A DNA stretch of 64,000 nucleotides from Promicromonospora umidemergens. Lineage in GTDB: Bacteria; Actinomycetota; Actinomycetes; Actinomycetales; Cellulomonadaceae. The stretch spans positions 1 through 64,000 of the forward strand of contig NZ_JAMTCT010000019.1 of the NCBI RefSeq assembly GCF_024171995.1. The letters are read 5' to 3'. A model generated the notes under the pieces. It did not search any database and was not told the DNA's origin. It worked only from the letters and a program-made list of their open reading frames with translations. The position numbers and the translations under genes were made by a program. Shown in pieces: positions 44,503 to 56,462 of this stretch; the stretch's first letter is position 1, and every line of letters begins with the position of its first letter.

Positions 44503-45428
44503 TTATTGACATGCCCGATACCACGAGCAACCACGTCAACAAGCGCCTCGTCCGGCTGCGCGACGAGGGTGGTGCGGTGGCCCTCGGCCGCGTGCTCACG
44601 CTCGTGGTGCTGGCCGACGAGCGTGACGTCGAGGAGTCGGTCGAGGCCGCCAACGACGCGAGCCGTGAGCACCCGTGCCGGGTCATCGTCGTCGCGCCCG
44701 CCGCGGGCAGTTCCGACGGCCGCCTCGACGCTCAGATCCGGGTGGGCGGTGACGCCGGCGCCTCCGAGGTGGTGGTGCTGCGCGCCTTCGGACCGCTCCT
44801 CGAGCGGACCGACACCCTCGTGATGCCGCTCCTGCTGCCGGACGCACCGATCGTGGCCTGGTGGCCGCGTGAGGCGCCGGCGGTGCCGTCGCAGGACCCG
44901 GTGGGCGCCATGGCGGCCCGCCGGATCATCGACAGCACCGTCGCGAAGAACCCGGTCGACATGCTCGCCAACCTCGCCGGGACCTACGCCCCCGGCGACA
45001 CCGACCTCGCCTGGGCGCGCGTGACCCTGTGGCGGGCGATCATCGCGGCCGCCATCGAGCAGCCGCCGTTCGAGCCGGTGCTCTCCGTGACGGTCGAGGG
45101 ACAGACGCGGCACACGTCGCTCGACCTGCTCGCCGGGTGGCTCGCTGCGCGGCTGCGGTGCCCGGCCGAGGTGGTGCGCACCACCAGCGACGACGCGATC
45201 ACCCGTGTGACGCTGGAGCGCAAGAGCGGCCCGATCGTGCTCGACCGGCCCGACGGCCGCACCGTCACGATCACCCAGCCGGGCAAGCCTGCGCGCCGGA
45301 TCGCCCTGCCGATCCGTGCGCTCAACGAGGCGCTGATCGAGGAGCTGCGCCGGCTCGACCCGGACGAGATCTTCGAGGAGGCGCTCATCCGCGGGCTCAA
45401 GCTGGTCACCGCTCGGACGGCTGCCTGA
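44499..45428 (+). CDS. opcA: Glucose-6-phosphate dehydrogenase assembly protein OpcA
   Basis: 309 residues. MIIDMPDTTSNHVNKRLVRLRDEGGAVALGRVLTLVV, PDAPIVAWWPREAP and DPVGAMAARRIIDST match OpcA, the actinobacterial/cyanobacterial partner needed for active Zwf tetramers. No catalytic motif is expected. GTG 44499 has AAGGTGAG upstream and overlaps the stop of ORF B. Its own stop shares a base with the pgl ATG. Expression is likely tied to zwf through the relay described at 44399. Confidence 0.93.
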   Translation: MIIDMPDTTSNHVNKRLVRLRDEGGAVALGRVLTLVVLADERDVEESVEAANDASREHPCRVIVVAPAAGSSDGRLDAQIRVGGDAGASEVVVLRAFGPLLERTDTLVMPLLLPDAPIVAWWPREAPAVPSQDPVGAMAARRIIDSTVAKNPVDMLANLAGTYAPGDTDLAWARVTLWRAIIAAAIEQPPFEPVLSVTVEGQTRHTSLDLLAGWLAARLRCPAEVVRTTSDDAITRVTLERKSGPIVLDRPDGRTVTITQPGKPARRIALPIRALNEALIEELRRLDPDEIFEEALIRGLKLVTARTAA

Positions 45429-46225
45429 TGTCGCAGTCGGCGGCAGGCCCGACGCCGGGGGTGCGGCTCGTCGTCGTCCACCCCGACAAGGAGGTGCTCG
45501 CGCAGGCGACGGCCGCGCGGCTGCTCACGCGCGTGCTGGACGTGCAGTCCGTCCGCTCCCCCGTCCACGTGGTGCTCACGGGTGGTTCGGTCGGCATCGC
45601 GACGCTCGCCGCGGTGGCCGCGAGCCCGCTGGTGCCTGCCGTCGACTGGTCGAGCGTCCACCTGTGGTGGGGCGACGAGCGGTTCCTGCCGGACGGTGAC
45701 CCGGACCGGAACGAGACCCAGGCGCGGGAGGCCCTGCTCGACGGCCTCGTCGCCGAGCACGGGCTCCCCGAGGCCAACGTCCACCCGATGGCGGGGCCGA
45801 CGTCCGTAGCGACCTCCGAGGAGGGCGCCACGGACTACGCGACGCTCCTCCGTGGGCACGCGGGCGAGCAGGACGAGGACCCGGAGGGCGTGACGGTTCC
45901 CGCGTTCGACGTCCTGCTGCTCGGCATGGGTCCTGACGGGCACGTCGCCTCCCTGTTCCCCGGCCACGAAGGTCTGGCCGCGCAGGGCACGACGACGGGT
46001 GTGCACGGCTCGCCCAAGCCGCCGCCGGAGCGTGTCTCGCTCACGTTCGACGCGATCCGGTCGGCCCGCGAGGTGTGGATCGTCGCGGCGGGGGCAGAGA
46101 AGGCGGAGCAGGTGGCGGCGGCGCTGGCCGACGGCCCGGTGACGGAGGTACCAGCGGCGGGCGCCGTCGGGCAGGCGCGCACGCTGTGGCTGCTGGACGT
46201 GGAAGCGGCGGGCGCGCACGCGTAG
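45428..46225 (+). CDS. pgl: 6-phosphogluconolactonase
   Basis: 265 residues from ATG 45428, sharing a base with the opcA stop. Typical SugarP-isomerase-like fold: VVLTGGSVGIATLAAVA, VHLWWGDERFLPDGDPDRNETQAREALL and LLGMGPDGHVASLFPGHEGL with the catalytic His. It hydrolyses 6-phosphogluconolactone, the Zwf product. It is the last gene of the operon and is followed by a strong hairpin. Confidence 0.94.
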   Translation: MSQSAAGPTPGVRLVVVHPDKEVLAQATAARLLTRVLDVQSVRSPVHVVLTGGSVGIATLAAVAASPLVPAVDWSSVHLWWGDERFLPDGDPDRNETQAREALLDGLVAEHGLPEANVHPMAGPTSVATSEEGATDYATLLRGHAGEQDEDPEGVTVPAFDVLLLGMGPDGHVASLFPGHEGLAAQGTTTGVHGSPKPPPERVSLTFDAIRSAREVWIVAAGAEKAEQVAAALADGPVTEVPAAGAVGQARTLWLLDVEAAGAHA

Positions 46226-46240
46226 CAGCTCGTCGAACAC

Positions 46241-46304
46241 CAGCGGCGAAGCAGAGCGCCTGTCCCGGTCGACAGACCAGGGCAGGCGCTCTGCTTCGCC
46301 GCTG
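46241..46304. terminator. Strong bidirectional hairpin between pgl and rbpA
   Basis: 46241-46266 pairs with 46280-46304, a ~25-bp stem with one bulged T and a 13-base loop; the plus strand continues CAAAAAA. It sits between convergent genes and can end both transcripts. Confidence 0.85.
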
Positions 46305-46313
46305 CAAAAAACC

Positions 46314-46676
46314 TTAGCGTGCTACGCGTCCGCCGCGGCGGGTACGCAGTGCTTCCAGCGCCTCCTCCAGGAGGGCGGCGCCGTCCTCCTCGGAGCGGCG
46401 CTCCTTCACGTAGGCGAGGTGCGTCTTGTACGGCTCGTTCCGCACGGGAGCCGGCGGATTGACCGGGTCCATCCCCGCAGGGAAGCCACAACGCGGGCAG
46501 TCCCACTGCGTGGGGGCCTCCACGTCCTCGCCCACCGAGAAGGTCGGTGCCGTCTCGTGCCCGTTGGCACACCAGTAAGAAACTCGGATGCGCGGGGCTG
46601 TGTCGCCGCGCTCCGTCTCCCCGAGAGGGCCGGCGCCTACCCGGCTCCCCCGAATCGCATGACCACCTGATGCCAC
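46314..46676 (-). CDS. rbpA: RNA polymerase-binding protein RbpA
   Basis: 120 residues. The N-terminal tail has IRGSRVGAGPLGETE; the core has a zinc-binding pattern YWCANGHETAPTF..WDCPRCGFPAG; then the basic linker and sigma-interaction helices KTHLAYVKERRSEEDGAALLEEALEALRTRRG. RbpA is an actinobacterial activator that stabilises the sigma-A open complex. GTG 46676 has AGAGGGG upstream. Confidence 0.92.
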   Translation of the reverse strand: MASGGHAIRGSRVGAGPLGETERGDTAPRIRVSYWCANGHETAPTFSVGEDVEAPTQWDCPRCGFPAGMDPVNPPAPVRNEPYKTHLAYVKERRSEEDGAALLEEALEALRTRRGGRVAR

Positions 46677-46730
46677 GTCTGTCGTCCCCTCTGTGTGCGG
46701 CCGTCAGCTGCTAGGCGCTTGGCGACCGGG

Positions 46731-46973
46731 TCAGCTGACCTTCTGGATGAGCCCGAGCAGGACGATCACCACTACCCACACGAGGGCGAAGGCGATGGTG
46801 ATGCGATTGAGGTTCCGCTCGGCCACGCCGGAGGAACCGGCGCCCATCGAGATACCGCCACCGAACATGTCGGACAGCCCGCCACCCTTGCCCTTGTGGA
46901 GCAGGATGAGCATGGTGAGGAAGCCGCTGGTCAGGACCAGCAGGACTTCCAGGATGATGCGGAGCGCGTCCAC
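46731..46973 (-). CDS. secG: Preprotein translocase subunit SecG
   Basis: 80 residues from GTG 46973, which has GAGGA upstream; the longer frame to 47030 exceeds SecG length. Two membrane helices (ILEVLLVLTSGFLTMLILL and ITIAFALVWVVVIVLLGLI) flank the conserved KGKGGGLSDMFGGG loop. It is part of the SecYEG channel. It lies downstream of tpiA, as in many actinobacteria, but behind a hairpin. Confidence 0.93.
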   Translation of the reverse strand: MDALRIILEVLLVLTSGFLTMLILLHKGKGGGLSDMFGGGISMGAGSSGVAERNLNRITIAFALVWVVVIVLLGLIQKVS

Positions 46974-47061
46974 GGGTTCACGTCCTCGGTTGTAGGTGTG
47001 CCGGGCGTGTCCCGGCGGCGGATCGGTCAAGAGTAAGCGAGACGTACCTCACAGTGCGAAC

Positions 47062-47097
47062 CTCCTGTTCACGGGCTTGCAGGGCCGTGAACAGGAG
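47062..47097 (-). terminator. Hairpin between tpiA and secG
   Basis: CTCCTGTTCACGG (47062-47074) pairs perfectly with 47085-47097 across ten bases. It lies about 160-190 bases past the tpiA stop, ahead of secG. Confidence 0.7.
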
Positions 47098-47253
47098 CCG
47101 CACCAGGAACATCACGCCCGAGCGAGAGTACATCAGGGAGATTGCGGGACGGTCTCGGACACCGAAATGTCCGCCGCCTTGGCTGTGAGCGCGATCGTTG
47201 CTGCTACCCGCCCGTTCCGGGCGCGACGATCACGCTCACAGCACGAGCGAGGG

Positions 47254-48048
47254 TCAGGCGGTGACGTGCGACTGGTAGCGCGCGATCTTCGCGAACTCCT
47301 CGGGGTCCAGGCTGGCCCCGCCGACGAGCGCCCCGTCGACGTCGGGCTGCGCCATGATCTGCGCGACGTTGCCCGACTTCACCGAGCCGCCGTACAGGAC
47401 GCGCACGCCGTCGGCGACGGTCTGGTCGTACAGCTTGCCGAGGACCCCGCGGATCGCACCACAGACCTCCTGCGCGTCCTCGGGGGTGGCAACCTCGCCG
47501 GTGCCGATGGCCCACACGGGCTCGTAGGCGATGACGACGTTCGCCACCTGCTCGGCCGACACGTCCGCCAGCGCCGCCTCGACCTGCGCGAGCGTGTGCG
47601 AGACCTGGTCGCCAGCCTTGCGGACCTCCAGGCCCTCGCCGACGCACAGGATCGGCGTCAGGCCGTGCGCGAAGGCCACCCGCACCTTCTCGTTGACGAG
47701 CGCGTCGGACTCGTCGTGGTGCTCACGGCGCTCGGAGTGCCCGATCGCCACGTAGGTGCAGCCCAGCTTCGCGAGCATCGCCCCGGAGACCTCACCGGTG
47801 TACGCGCCGGACTCGTGCTTCGAGATGTCCTGGGCGCCGTAGACGAGCTCCAGCTTGTCCCCGTCCACGAGCGTCTGCACCGACCGCAGGTCGGTGAACG
47901 GCGGCAGCACCGCCACCTCGACAGCGGTGTAGTCGTGCTTGGCGTCCTTCAGGGACCAGGACAGCTTCTGGACCGTGCTGATCGCCTGCTGGTGATCCAG
48001 GTTCATCTTCCAGTTGCCCGCCATCAGCGGCGTGCGAGTGGTTGCCAC
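47254..48048 (-). CDS. tpiA: Triosephosphate isomerase
   Basis: 264 residues. N-terminal AGNWKMN (catalytic Lys), [12 protein letters not shown] (catalytic His), [22 protein letters not shown] (catalytic Glu and loop 6) and [14 protein letters not shown] 48048 has AAGGAAG upstream. It follows pgk in the gap-pgk-tpiA operon after a 96-base spacer made largely of 23-bp repeats. Confidence 0.96.
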   Translation of the reverse strand: MATTRTPLMAGNWKMNLDHQQAISTVQKLSWSLKDAKHDYTAVEVAVLPPFTDLRSVQTLVDGDKLELVYGAQDISKHESGAYTGEVSGAMLAKLGCTYVAIGHSERREHHDESDALVNEKVRVAFAHGLTPILCVGEGLEVRKAGDQVSHTLAQVEAALADVSAEQVANVVIAYEPVWAIGTGEVATPEDAQEVCGAIRGVLGKLYDQTVADGVRVLYGGSVKSGNVAQIMAQPDVDGALVGGASLDPEEFAKIARYQSHVTA

Positions 48049-48095
48049 GTGTTTCTTCCTTCTCTCAGAGGTACGACTGATCGGTCGGCTGGGTC

Positions 48096-48153
48096 GGCTC
48101 AGCCGGCGCTTGTCTGCCGGCTCAGCCGGCGCTTGCCTGCCGGCTCAGCCGGC
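48096..48153. repeat. 23-bp tandem repeat spanning the pgk stop codon
   Basis: On the coding strand GCCGGCTGAGCC occurs three times at 23-base steps (48142-48153, 48119-48130, 48096-48107). The first contains the pgk stop in GCC-GGC-TGA. Each unit also contains GCCGGC-TGA-GCCGGC, able to form a short hairpin. Confidence 0.9.
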
Positions 48154-49356
48154 GAGGACGGTGAGGCCAGGGAGCTCCTTGCCCTCCAGCAGCTCGAGGC
48201 TCGCGCCGCCGCCGGTCGAGATGTGGCTGAACCCGGCCTCGTCGAAGCCGAGCGCGCGCACGGCCGCTGCCGAGTCGCCGCCGCCCACGATGGAGAACGC
48301 ACCGTCCGACGTCGCGTCGATGATGCCCTGCGCGACCGCCGTGGTGCCTGCCGCGAACGCCTCGAACTCGAAGACGCCCATGGGGCCGTTCCACGCGATG
48401 GTCTTCGCGTCGGCCAGCTTCTCGGCGAACAGCTTGCCGGACTCCGGGCCGATGTCGAGGCCCATGGTGCCGTCCGGGATGGCGTCCGCTGCGACGACCT
48501 GGTGGGGCGCGTCGGCAGCGAACGAGTCGGCCGCGACGATGTCGACGGGCAGCACGATCTCGACGCCGTTCTTCTCCGCGGTGTCGATGTACCCCTTGAC
48601 GGCCTCGATCTGGTCGTCCTCCAGCAGGCTGTTGCCCACCGACAGGCCCTTGGCCGCGAGGAACGTGAAGACCATGCCGCCGCCGATGAGCAGCCGGTCC
48701 GCCTTGGTCAGCAGGTTCGCGATGACGCCCAGCTTGTCGGACACCTTGGAGCCGCCGAGCACGACGGCGTAGGGGCGCTCCGGGTCACCGGTCGCCTTCG
48801 ACAGCGACTCGACCTCGGATCGGACCAGGTCGCCGGCCGCCGCGGGCAGCACCTGCGCGACGTCGTACACCGACGCCTGCTTGCGGTGCACCACGCCGAA
48901 GCCGTCGGAGACGAACGCGTCCGCGAGCTGGGCCAGCTCACCGGCGAGCTCGGCGCGCTCCGCGTCGACCTTCGAGGTCTCGCGCGCGTCGAAGCGGACG
49001 TTCTCCAGGAGTGCGACCTGACCGTCGGCCAGGGCGTCGACCGTTGCCTTCGCCGACGGACCCACGAGGTCCTCGGCGAGCGGCACCTCCTGGCCCAGCA
49101 GCTCACCCAGACGGGCGGCGACGGGCGCGAGGGAGTACTGGGGGTCCGGCGTGCCCTTGGGGCGGCCGAGGTGCGCCAGCACGACGACGCGCGCACCGGC
49201 GTCGGCCAGCCGCTTCAGTGTCGGCAGGGCGGCGCGGATGCGGCCGTCGTCGGTGATGACGGTCGTGCCGCCCTCCGCAGAGAGGGGGACGTTGAAGTCT
49301 GAGCGGACCAGGACGCGCTTGCCGCGCAGGTCGCCGAGGGAGTCGATGGTCTTCAT
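48145..49356 (-). CDS. pgk: Phosphoglycerate kinase
   Basis: 403 residues. [67 protein letters not shown] and the C-terminal [13 protein letters not shown]. It makes ATP from 1,3-bisphosphoglycerate. ATG 49356 has GGAGAG upstream. It lies 129 bp behind gap in the same operon. Confidence 0.97.
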   Translation of the reverse strand: MKTIDSLGDLRGKRVLVRSDFNVPLSAEGGTTVITDDGRIRAALPTLKRLADAGARVVVLAHLGRPKGTPDPQYSLAPVAARLGELLGQEVPLAEDLVGPSAKATVDALADGQVALLENVRFDARETSKVDAERAELAGELAQLADAFVSDGFGVVHRKQASVYDVAQVLPAAAGDLVRSEVESLSKATGDPERPYAVVLGGSKVSDKLGVIANLLTKADRLLIGGGMVFTFLAAKGLSVGNSLLEDDQIEAVKGYIDTAEKNGVEIVLPVDIVAADSFAADAPHQVVAADAIPDGTMGLDIGPESGKLFAEKLADAKTIAWNGPMGVFEFEAFAAGTTAVAQGIIDATSDGAFSIVGGGDSAAAVRALGFDEAGFSHISTGGGASLELLEGKELPGLTVLAG

Positions 49357-49485
49357 GAGCTCTCCAGGTTGAGGTTCCGGCAGTCAGGATTTTCGCCAGT
49401 CGGGTTCCGTGACATGACGACGTCCGCGTGCGCCGGCTGGCCGATGCGCACGCGGACGTCGAGGATCACGCTGGGAGAAAAGCCG

Positions 49486-50804
<1,319 letters not shown>

Positions 50805-51794
50805 TCAGAGGTCGAGCAGGTCCGCCGGCAGTCCTGCCTCGGTGTCGGGGATGCCGAGCTCGAGGGCGCGCTTGTCCGCCGTCGACAGCAGCCGGCGGAT
50901 CCGGCCCGCCACGGCGTCCTTGGAGAGCTGCGGCTCGGCCAGGCGACCCAGCTCCTCGAGCGAGGCCTGCTTGTGCGCGAGGCGGAGCTCGCCCGCCTGG
51001 CGCAGGTGCTCGGGCAGCTCGTCGCCCAGGATCTCGAAGGCCCGCTGGACCCTGGCCCCCGCCGCCACGGCGGCCCGCGCGGAACGGCGCAGGTTCGCGT
51101 CGTCGAAGTTCGCGAGGCGGTTGGCCGTGCCGCGCACCTCGCGACGTTCCCGACGTTCCTCCCACACCTTGAGCGTCTCCGGTGCGCCGATCCGTTCCAG
51201 CATGCGCCCGATGGAGTCGCCGTCGCGGATCACCACACGGTCGATGCCGCGCACCTCGCGGGACTTGGCCGGCACACCCAGGCGGCGTGCGGCGCCGACC
51301 AGCGCGAGCGCGGCCTCTGGCCCGGGGCTGGTCACCTCGAGCGCCATGGACCGGCCCGGTTCCGTCAGGGAGCCGTGCGCGAGGAACGCGCCACGCCACA
51401 CGGCCTCGGCCTCCTGCACGCCCGCCGACACGACCTCAGGGGCCAGGCCGCGCACGGGACGGCCGCGTGGGTCGAGGAGGCCGGTCTGGCGGGCGAGCGA
51501 CTCGCCCTCCCGCACCACCCGCACCACGAACCGCGAGCTCTTCCGCAGGCCGCCGGCCTGGACGACGATGAGCTCGCTCGTGTGCCCGTACAGATCGTGG
51601 ATGGCATGTCGCAGCCGGGTCGCCGCCGCCTCGGTGTCGAGCTCCGCCTCGATCACTACCCGACCGGAGATGATGTGGAGCCCGCCCGAGAACCGCAGCG
51701 TCGCGGAGACCTCTGCCTTACGGCAGGACGTCTTCGCCACCCGCACCCGCGCGAGCTCCTCCTTGACCTGTCCCGTGAGCGCCATGGGCGTCAT
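50805..51794 (-). CDS. whiA: Sporulation/division regulator WhiA
   Basis: 329 residues. N-terminal degenerate homing-endonuclease fold ([30 protein letters not shown]) and C-terminal helix-turn-helix ([38 protein letters not shown]). It is a conserved Gram-positive DNA-binding protein controlling division genes. ATG 51794 lies six bases after GACCAT, fitting a leaderless start; ATG 51785 is an alternative, and neither has a Shine-Dalgarno. It is preceded by rapZ-yvcK as in nearly all actinobacteria. Confidence 0.95.
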   Translation of the reverse strand: MTPMALTGQVKEELARVRVAKTSCRKAEVSATLRFSGGLHIISGRVVIEAELDTEAAATRLRHAIHDLYGHTSELIVVQAGGLRKSSRFVVRVVREGESLARQTGLLDPRGRPVRGLAPEVVSAGVQEAEAVWRGAFLAHGSLTEPGRSMALEVTSPGPEAALALVGAARRLGVPAKSREVRGIDRVVIRDGDSIGRMLERIGAPETLKVWEERRERREVRGTANRLANFDDANLRRSARAAVAAGARVQRAFEILGDELPEHLRQAGELRLAHKQASLEELGRLAEPQLSKDAVAGRIRRLLSTADKRALELGIPDTEAGLPADLLDL

Positions 51795-51963
51795 ACTGCC
51801 ATGGTCACGCGCCGACCATCCGGGTGGAATCGCGGACGCTCGGGCGAATTGTCCCGGCGTGTCGCCTGACAGGGGCTGACAGTTGCGTCACACGCGCCGA
51901 CGAATCACGGAAAAGCACCTCGTCGCGACGCCCTCTCCCCGGCCGTCCCGGCGAGCGACAGGG

Positions 51964-52974
51964 TCAGACGTCGCCGTAGACGCCCTCGAACACGTCGCGG
52001 TAGGCGGCGGCCAGCCGCAGCCCGTCGTGCTTGGCGGTGTCGTCGCCGCGCCGGACCTGGCGCATGATCACGCGCGCGCCCATGGACGCGGCGGCGGCCT
52101 CCAGCGCCGCGACATCCTCCACGGCGGACGGGTCGGCCAGCACTGCGTCGATCCGCAGGCCGGGCGCGTGCTTGTGCAGCGCCTCCAGGTGGTCGACGGC
52201 GGTGAGGCCCGCCGTCTCGCCGTTCTCCGCCGACAGGTTCAGCGTCACGCAGCGGCGGGCCTTGGTGGCGTGCAGGGCGTCGGCGAGCGCGGGCACCAGC
52301 AGGTGGACGAGCACCGAGGAGTACCAGGACCCTGGGCCAAGGACCACCCAGTCGGCGTCGAGCACTGCCTGCACCGCCTCCGGCGAGGCGGGCGGGTCGG
52401 CCGGGAGCAGGCGAAGCTGCTCGATCCGGCCCTCGGTGACGGCCACGCGGCTCTGGCCGACAACGGTCTCAAGGGCCGGCTCGGGCTCCGCCGGCGAGGC
52501 GGGGTGCCGGACGTCCGCCTCGACCACCAGCGGGACCGACGCCATGGGCAGCACCCGGCCCCGGGCGCCGAGCAGGCGGCCGACCCAGTCCAGGCCCTCC
52601 ACCTCGTCACCGAGCAGCTCCCAGAGCGCCACGATCAGCAGGTTGCCCATCGCGTGGTTGTCCAGCTCGCCCGACGACGAGAAGCGGTGCTGCAGCATCG
52701 CGCTCCAGGTGCGGCCCCACTCGGAGTCGTCGCACAGGGCCGCGAGCGCCATCCGGAGGTCGCCGGGGGGCAGCACGCCGAGCTCGTCGCGCAGGCGGCC
52801 GGACGAGCCGCCGTCGTCGGCCACCGTCACGACTGCCGTCAGGCGGTCCGACATGAGACGCAGCGCGGACAGGCTGGCGGACAGCCCGTGGCCTCCGCCC
52901 AGCGCGACCACGGACGGGTTCTTGCTCCACTCCGGCGCGGGGACGTCAGGTACCCCGGGGGCGTGCGGGATCAT
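51964..52974 (-). CDS. yvcK: YvcK/CofD-like protein (gluconeogenesis factor family)
   Basis: 336 residues. [50 protein letters not shown] and [20 protein letters not shown] are the family hallmarks. YvcK/CuvA binds UDP-sugars and affects carbon use and cell-wall growth. ATG 52974 overlaps the rapZ stop as ATGA; a longer frame inside rapZ is not used. Confidence 0.93.
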   Translation of the reverse strand: MIPHAPGVPDVPAPEWSKNPSVVALGGGHGLSASLSALRLMSDRLTAVVTVADDGGSSGRLRDELGVLPPGDLRMALAALCDDSEWGRTWSAMLQHRFSSSGELDNHAMGNLLIVALWELLGDEVEGLDWVGRLLGARGRVLPMASVPLVVEADVRHPASPAEPEPALETVVGQSRVAVTEGRIEQLRLLPADPPASPEAVQAVLDADWVVLGPGSWYSSVLVHLLVPALADALHATKARRCVTLNLSAENGETAGLTAVDHLEALHKHAPGLRIDAVLADPSAVEDVAALEAAAASMGARVIMRQVRRGDDTAKHDGLRLAAAYRDVFEGVYGDV

Positions 52975-53921
52975 TCGCGGCCCAGGTCCCGTGCCGAGAC
53001 GGAGACGAGCTGCCCGCGGGCGCGGAGTCGTTCGGCGATGGCTTCCGAGATGGCGACGGACCGGTGCTTTCCGCCCGTGCATCCCACAGCGATGGTCACG
53101 TAACGCTTCTCCTCGTTGAGGTAGCCGGCGAGCACCGGTGCCAGGGCGTCGACGTAGCGGTCGATGAACTCGACGGCTCCGGGGCGCGCGAGCACGTAGT
53201 CGCGCACCGGCTGGTCCCGACCCGTCAGGTGCCGGAGCTCGGTGATCCAGTACGGGTTGGCCAGGAACCGTACGTCCACCACGTGGTCCGCGTCCAGGGG
53301 TATGCCGTACTTGAACCCGAACGAGATGACGTTGACCCGCAGCACCTCGTTGATGTCGTGCGCCAGCCACGCCCGGATCTCCCGGGCGAGGTCGTGCACG
53401 GACAGGTCGGAGGTGTCGACACGCAGGTCGGCCCGAGCAGCCAGCGTGGCGACCACCGACCGCTCCTCGGCGATGCCGTCGAGGATCCGGCCGTCGCCCT
53501 GCAGCGGGTGCGGGCGGCGCACCTGCTCGAAGCGGCGCACCAGGACCTCGTCGCTCGCGTCGAGGAACAGGATCCGGTAGGCCACGCCGGCCTCCGTCAT
53601 GTGCACGAGCACCTTGTCCAGCTCCGCGAAGAACTCCCGGCCGCGCACGTCCACGACGACCGCGACGCGCTCGATGCTCGACCCCTTGGCCATGAGGTCG
53701 ACCAGGGGCACCAGCATCATCGGGGGCAGGTTGTCGACCACGTACCAGTCGAGGTCCTCCAGCACGGCCGCCGCTCGCGACCGGCCGGCGCCCGACATTC
53801 CGGTGATCACCAGGACCTGCGGCTCGCTCCGGTCGGGGCCGTGCGTGGCTGCCTCGACCTCGGCGATACCGTCGGGTGCGGTGATGGGTGACGGCTCGGT
53901 GTTGCTCATGGACCCAAGCAT
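52971..53921 (-). CDS. rapZ: RNase adapter / nucleotide-binding protein RapZ
   Basis: 316 residues. P-loop [22 protein letters not shown] (Arg in the usual Lys position, common in actinobacteria), [38 protein letters not shown] and the C-terminal [18 protein letters not shown] 53921 lies eight bases after the uvrC stop, with AAGGG upstream; ATG 53909 is an alternative. It is coupled to yvcK. Actinobacterial RapZ probably acts in nucleotide or small-RNA sensing of cell-wall sugars, by analogy with E. coli. Confidence 0.92.
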   Translation of the reverse strand: MLGSMSNTEPSPITAPDGIAEVEAATHGPDRSEPQVLVITGMSGAGRSRAAAVLEDLDWYVVDNLPPMMLVPLVDLMAKGSSIERVAVVVDVRGREFFAELDKVLVHMTEAGVAYRILFLDASDEVLVRRFEQVRRPHPLQGDGRILDGIAEERSVVATLAARADLRVDTSDLSVHDLAREIRAWLAHDINEVLRVNVISFGFKYGIPLDADHVVDVRFLANPYWITELRHLTGRDQPVRDYVLARPGAVEFIDRYVDALAPVLAGYLNEEKRYVTIAVGCTGGKHRSVAISEAIAERLRARGQLVSVSARDLGRE

Positions 53922-53928
53922 GCCAGCG

Positions 53929-55875
53929 TCAGCCCTTGAGGGCGGCAACCACCGCCTCCGCCGTCTTGTCCCCCATGCCGCGCACGCTGGCGATCTCCTC
54001 GACGCTGGCGGCCTTGAGCCGTTTGACCGAGCCGAAGTGGGTCAGCAGCACCTTGCGGCGCGCCGGCCCGAGCCCTGGGACGTCGTCGAGCACGGAGGCG
54101 GTCATGCCCTTGCTGCGCCGTCTGCGGTGCTGCGTGATCGCGAACCGGTGCGCCTCGTCGCGGACGCGCTGCAGCAGGTACAGGCCCTCGCTGGAGCGCT
54201 GCAGGATCACCGGGTAGTCGTCGCCGGGCACCCAGACCTCCTCCAGGCGCTTGGCCAGGCCGCAGAGCGCGACGTCGGTGATGCCCAGCTCGTCCAGCGC
54301 CTTCTTCGCGGCGGCGACCTGGGGCGGGCCGCCGTCGACCACCACGAGGCTCGGCGGGTAGGCGAACCGCGCCTTCTCCTCGGAGGCGTCAGCGGCCACC
54401 TCGCCGCCGGACAGCTCCGCGGCCATCTCGACGTCGTTGGACCTGAGCCGGTCGGCGAGGTAGCGCTTGAAGCGGCGCGTGATGACCTCGTGCATGGCCT
54501 GCGTGTCGTCGCGGGCGCCGTCGCCGTCCGAACCGCGGATGCCGAACGAGCGGTACTCGCTCTTGCGGGGCAGCCCGTCCTCGAAGACCACCATGGAGGC
54601 CGACTGGTAGGTGCCCTGCGTGTGCGAGATGTCGTAGCACTCGATGCGCAGGGGCGCCGACTCCAGGTCGAGCGCCTCCTGGATCTCCGCCAGGGCCTGG
54701 CTGCGGGTCGTCAGGTCACCCGCGCGGCGCGAGCGGTGCACCATGAGCGCGTGCTCGGCGTTCTTGCGGACGGTGGCAGCGAGCTCCTTCTTGTCGCCGC
54801 GCTGCGGCACGCGCACGTCGACGCGTGCACCGCGCAGCCCGCTGAGCCAGGTGCCGACCTGCTCCAGGTCGGGCGGCAGTACCGGCACGAGGACCTCGCG
54901 AGGCACCGCGTCGCGGGCCTCGGCCCCGTCCACCTCGTCGGCGGCCCCGTAGACCTGCTGCAGCAGGTGCTCCACGAGCTCGCCGTCAGTGATGTCCTCG
55001 ACCTTCTCGACGATCCAGCCGCGCTGGCCGCGGATGCGGCCCCCGCGGACGTGGAACACCTGGACGGCGGCCTCGAGCTCGTCACCCACGAGGGCGAACA
55101 CGTCGGCGTCCGTGGCGTCGCCGAGGACCACCGCGTTCTTCTCCGTGGCACGTCGCAGGGCCTCGATGTCGTCGCGCAGGCGGGCCGCCTGCTCGTACTC
55201 CATCTCCGCGGCCGCCTCCCGCATGCGCTGGGTGAGCCGACGCTCGAACTTGGCCGTGTCGCCCGCCATGAAGTCACAGAAGTCCAGGACGAGCTCACGG
55301 TGGTCGTCGACGCTGATGCGGCCGACGCACGGCGCCGAGCACTTGTCGATGTACCCGAGCAGGCAGGGCCGGCCCGACTGGCCCGCCCGCTTGTAGACGC
55401 CGGCCGAGCACGTCCGGATCGGGAAGACGCGCAGCAGGAGGTCGAGCGTCTCCCGGATGGCCCAGGCGTGCCCGTACGGGCCGAAGTAGCGGGTGCCCTT
55501 GCGCTTCGCCCCCCGCATCACCTGGGCACGCGGCACCTCCTCCCCCAGGGTCACCGCGAGGTACGGGTACGACTTGTCGTCCCGGTACTTCACGTTGAAC
55601 CGCGGGTCGTACTGCTGGATCCAGGTGAACTCCAGCGCGAGCGCCTCGACCTCCGTGCCCACGACCGTCCACTCGACGGACGCCGCCGTGGTCACCATCC
55701 GGCGGGTGCGCTCGTGCAGGTTCGCGACGTCCTGGAAGTAGCTCGCCAGACGCTGGCGCAGGTTCTTCGCCTTGCCCACGTAGATCACGCGGCCGTGCTC
55801 GTCGCGGAACCGGTAGACACCGGGCGCGGTCGGGATCTCTCCCGCCTTGGGTCGATAGGTAGCTGGATCCGCCAT
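53929..55875 (-). CDS. uvrC: Excinuclease ABC subunit C
   Basis: 648 residues. N-terminal GIY-YIG nuclease ([27 protein letters not shown]), Cys-rich segment ([16 protein letters not shown]), UVR helix ([31 protein letters not shown]), RNase H-like nuclease ([20 protein letters not shown]) and a C-terminal helix-hairpin-helix pair. It makes both incisions in nucleotide excision repair. ATG 55875 follows TAGGTT by six bases; the start is probably leaderless. Confidence 0.96.
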   Translation of the reverse strand: MADPATYRPKAGEIPTAPGVYRFRDEHGRVIYVGKAKNLRQRLASYFQDVANLHERTRRMVTTAASVEWTVVGTEVEALALEFTWIQQYDPRFNVKYRDDKSYPYLAVTLGEEVPRAQVMRGAKRKGTRYFGPYGHAWAIRETLDLLLRVFPIRTCSAGVYKRAGQSGRPCLLGYIDKCSAPCVGRISVDDHRELVLDFCDFMAGDTAKFERRLTQRMREAAAEMEYEQAARLRDDIEALRRATEKNAVVLGDATDADVFALVGDELEAAVQVFHVRGGRIRGQRGWIVEKVEDITDGELVEHLLQQVYGAADEVDGAEARDAVPREVLVPVLPPDLEQVGTWLSGLRGARVDVRVPQRGDKKELAATVRKNAEHALMVHRSRRAGDLTTRSQALAEIQEALDLESAPLRIECYDISHTQGTYQSASMVVFEDGLPRKSEYRSFGIRGSDGDGARDDTQAMHEVITRRFKRYLADRLRSNDVEMAAELSGGEVAADASEEKARFAYPPSLVVVDGGPPQVAAAKKALDELGITDVALCGLAKRLEEVWVPGDDYPVILQRSSEGLYLLQRVRDEAHRFAITQHRRRRSKGMTASVLDDVPGLGPARRKVLLTHFGSVKRLKAASVEEIASVRGMGDKTAEAVVAALKG

Positions 55876-55933
55876 GCCCCCAACCTATGCGCTGCCACTG
55901 ACACGTGGGAGCGGCCCAGCGACCGGCTCCGGG

Positions 55934-56419
55934 TCAGCCCGAGACGGAGAGCGGCGTGGGCGAGACGTGCACAGGGAAGTTCACCGACCGCGCGATGAAG
56001 CACATCGCGTGCGCCTTGTGGTGCAGGGCCGCGACATGCTCGTCGGTGGCGAGCTCACCCGCGTCCGCCACGACCTTCGGGTGCAGCGTCACGTCGGTGA
56101 ACGCGCCCTCGCCGCGGGCCTCGACCCGCATGGTGCCGGTCGCCGAGTCGCGGTACTCGCGCACGACCAGGCCCGACTCCGCCGCGAGGTGCAGGAACCA
56201 CAACATGTGGCACTGGCTCAGGCTCGCGACGAACAGCTCTTCCGGGCTGTTGCGTGCCGGGTCCCCCCGGAAGGCCGGGTCGGACGACCCGAGCAGGGGC
56301 GGCTTGTGCGGCAGGTCGATCTCGTGGTCCCGTGAGAACGCGGCGTACGACGACGTACCCGTGTCCCCCGCGCCCGTCCACCGCACCGTCACGGCGTAGT
56401 CATGCGTGGCTCCGCTCAT
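55934..56419 (-). CDS. OsmC family peroxiredoxin-like protein
   Basis: 161 residues. The two redox cysteines are in SPEELFVASLSQCHMLWFL and HHKAHAMCFIARSVNFPV, with Glu preceding the first, as in OsmC/Ohr. It probably reduces organic hydroperoxides. ATG 56419 follows TACGCT by six bases, consistent with a leaderless message; a longer frame to 56533 has no start signal. It stands alone between uvrC and the two-component genes. Confidence 0.9.
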   Translation of the reverse strand: MSGATHDYAVTVRWTGAGDTGTSSYAAFSRDHEIDLPHKPPLLGSSDPAFRGDPARNSPEELFVASLSQCHMLWFLHLAAESGLVVREYRDSATGTMRVEARGEGAFTDVTLHPKVVADAGELATDEHVAALHHKAHAMCFIARSVNFPVHVSPTPLSVSG

Positions 56420-56462
56420 GGGGTCAGCGTAGCGGCTGGTGGTCGGGACCACGTGGTCGGGA

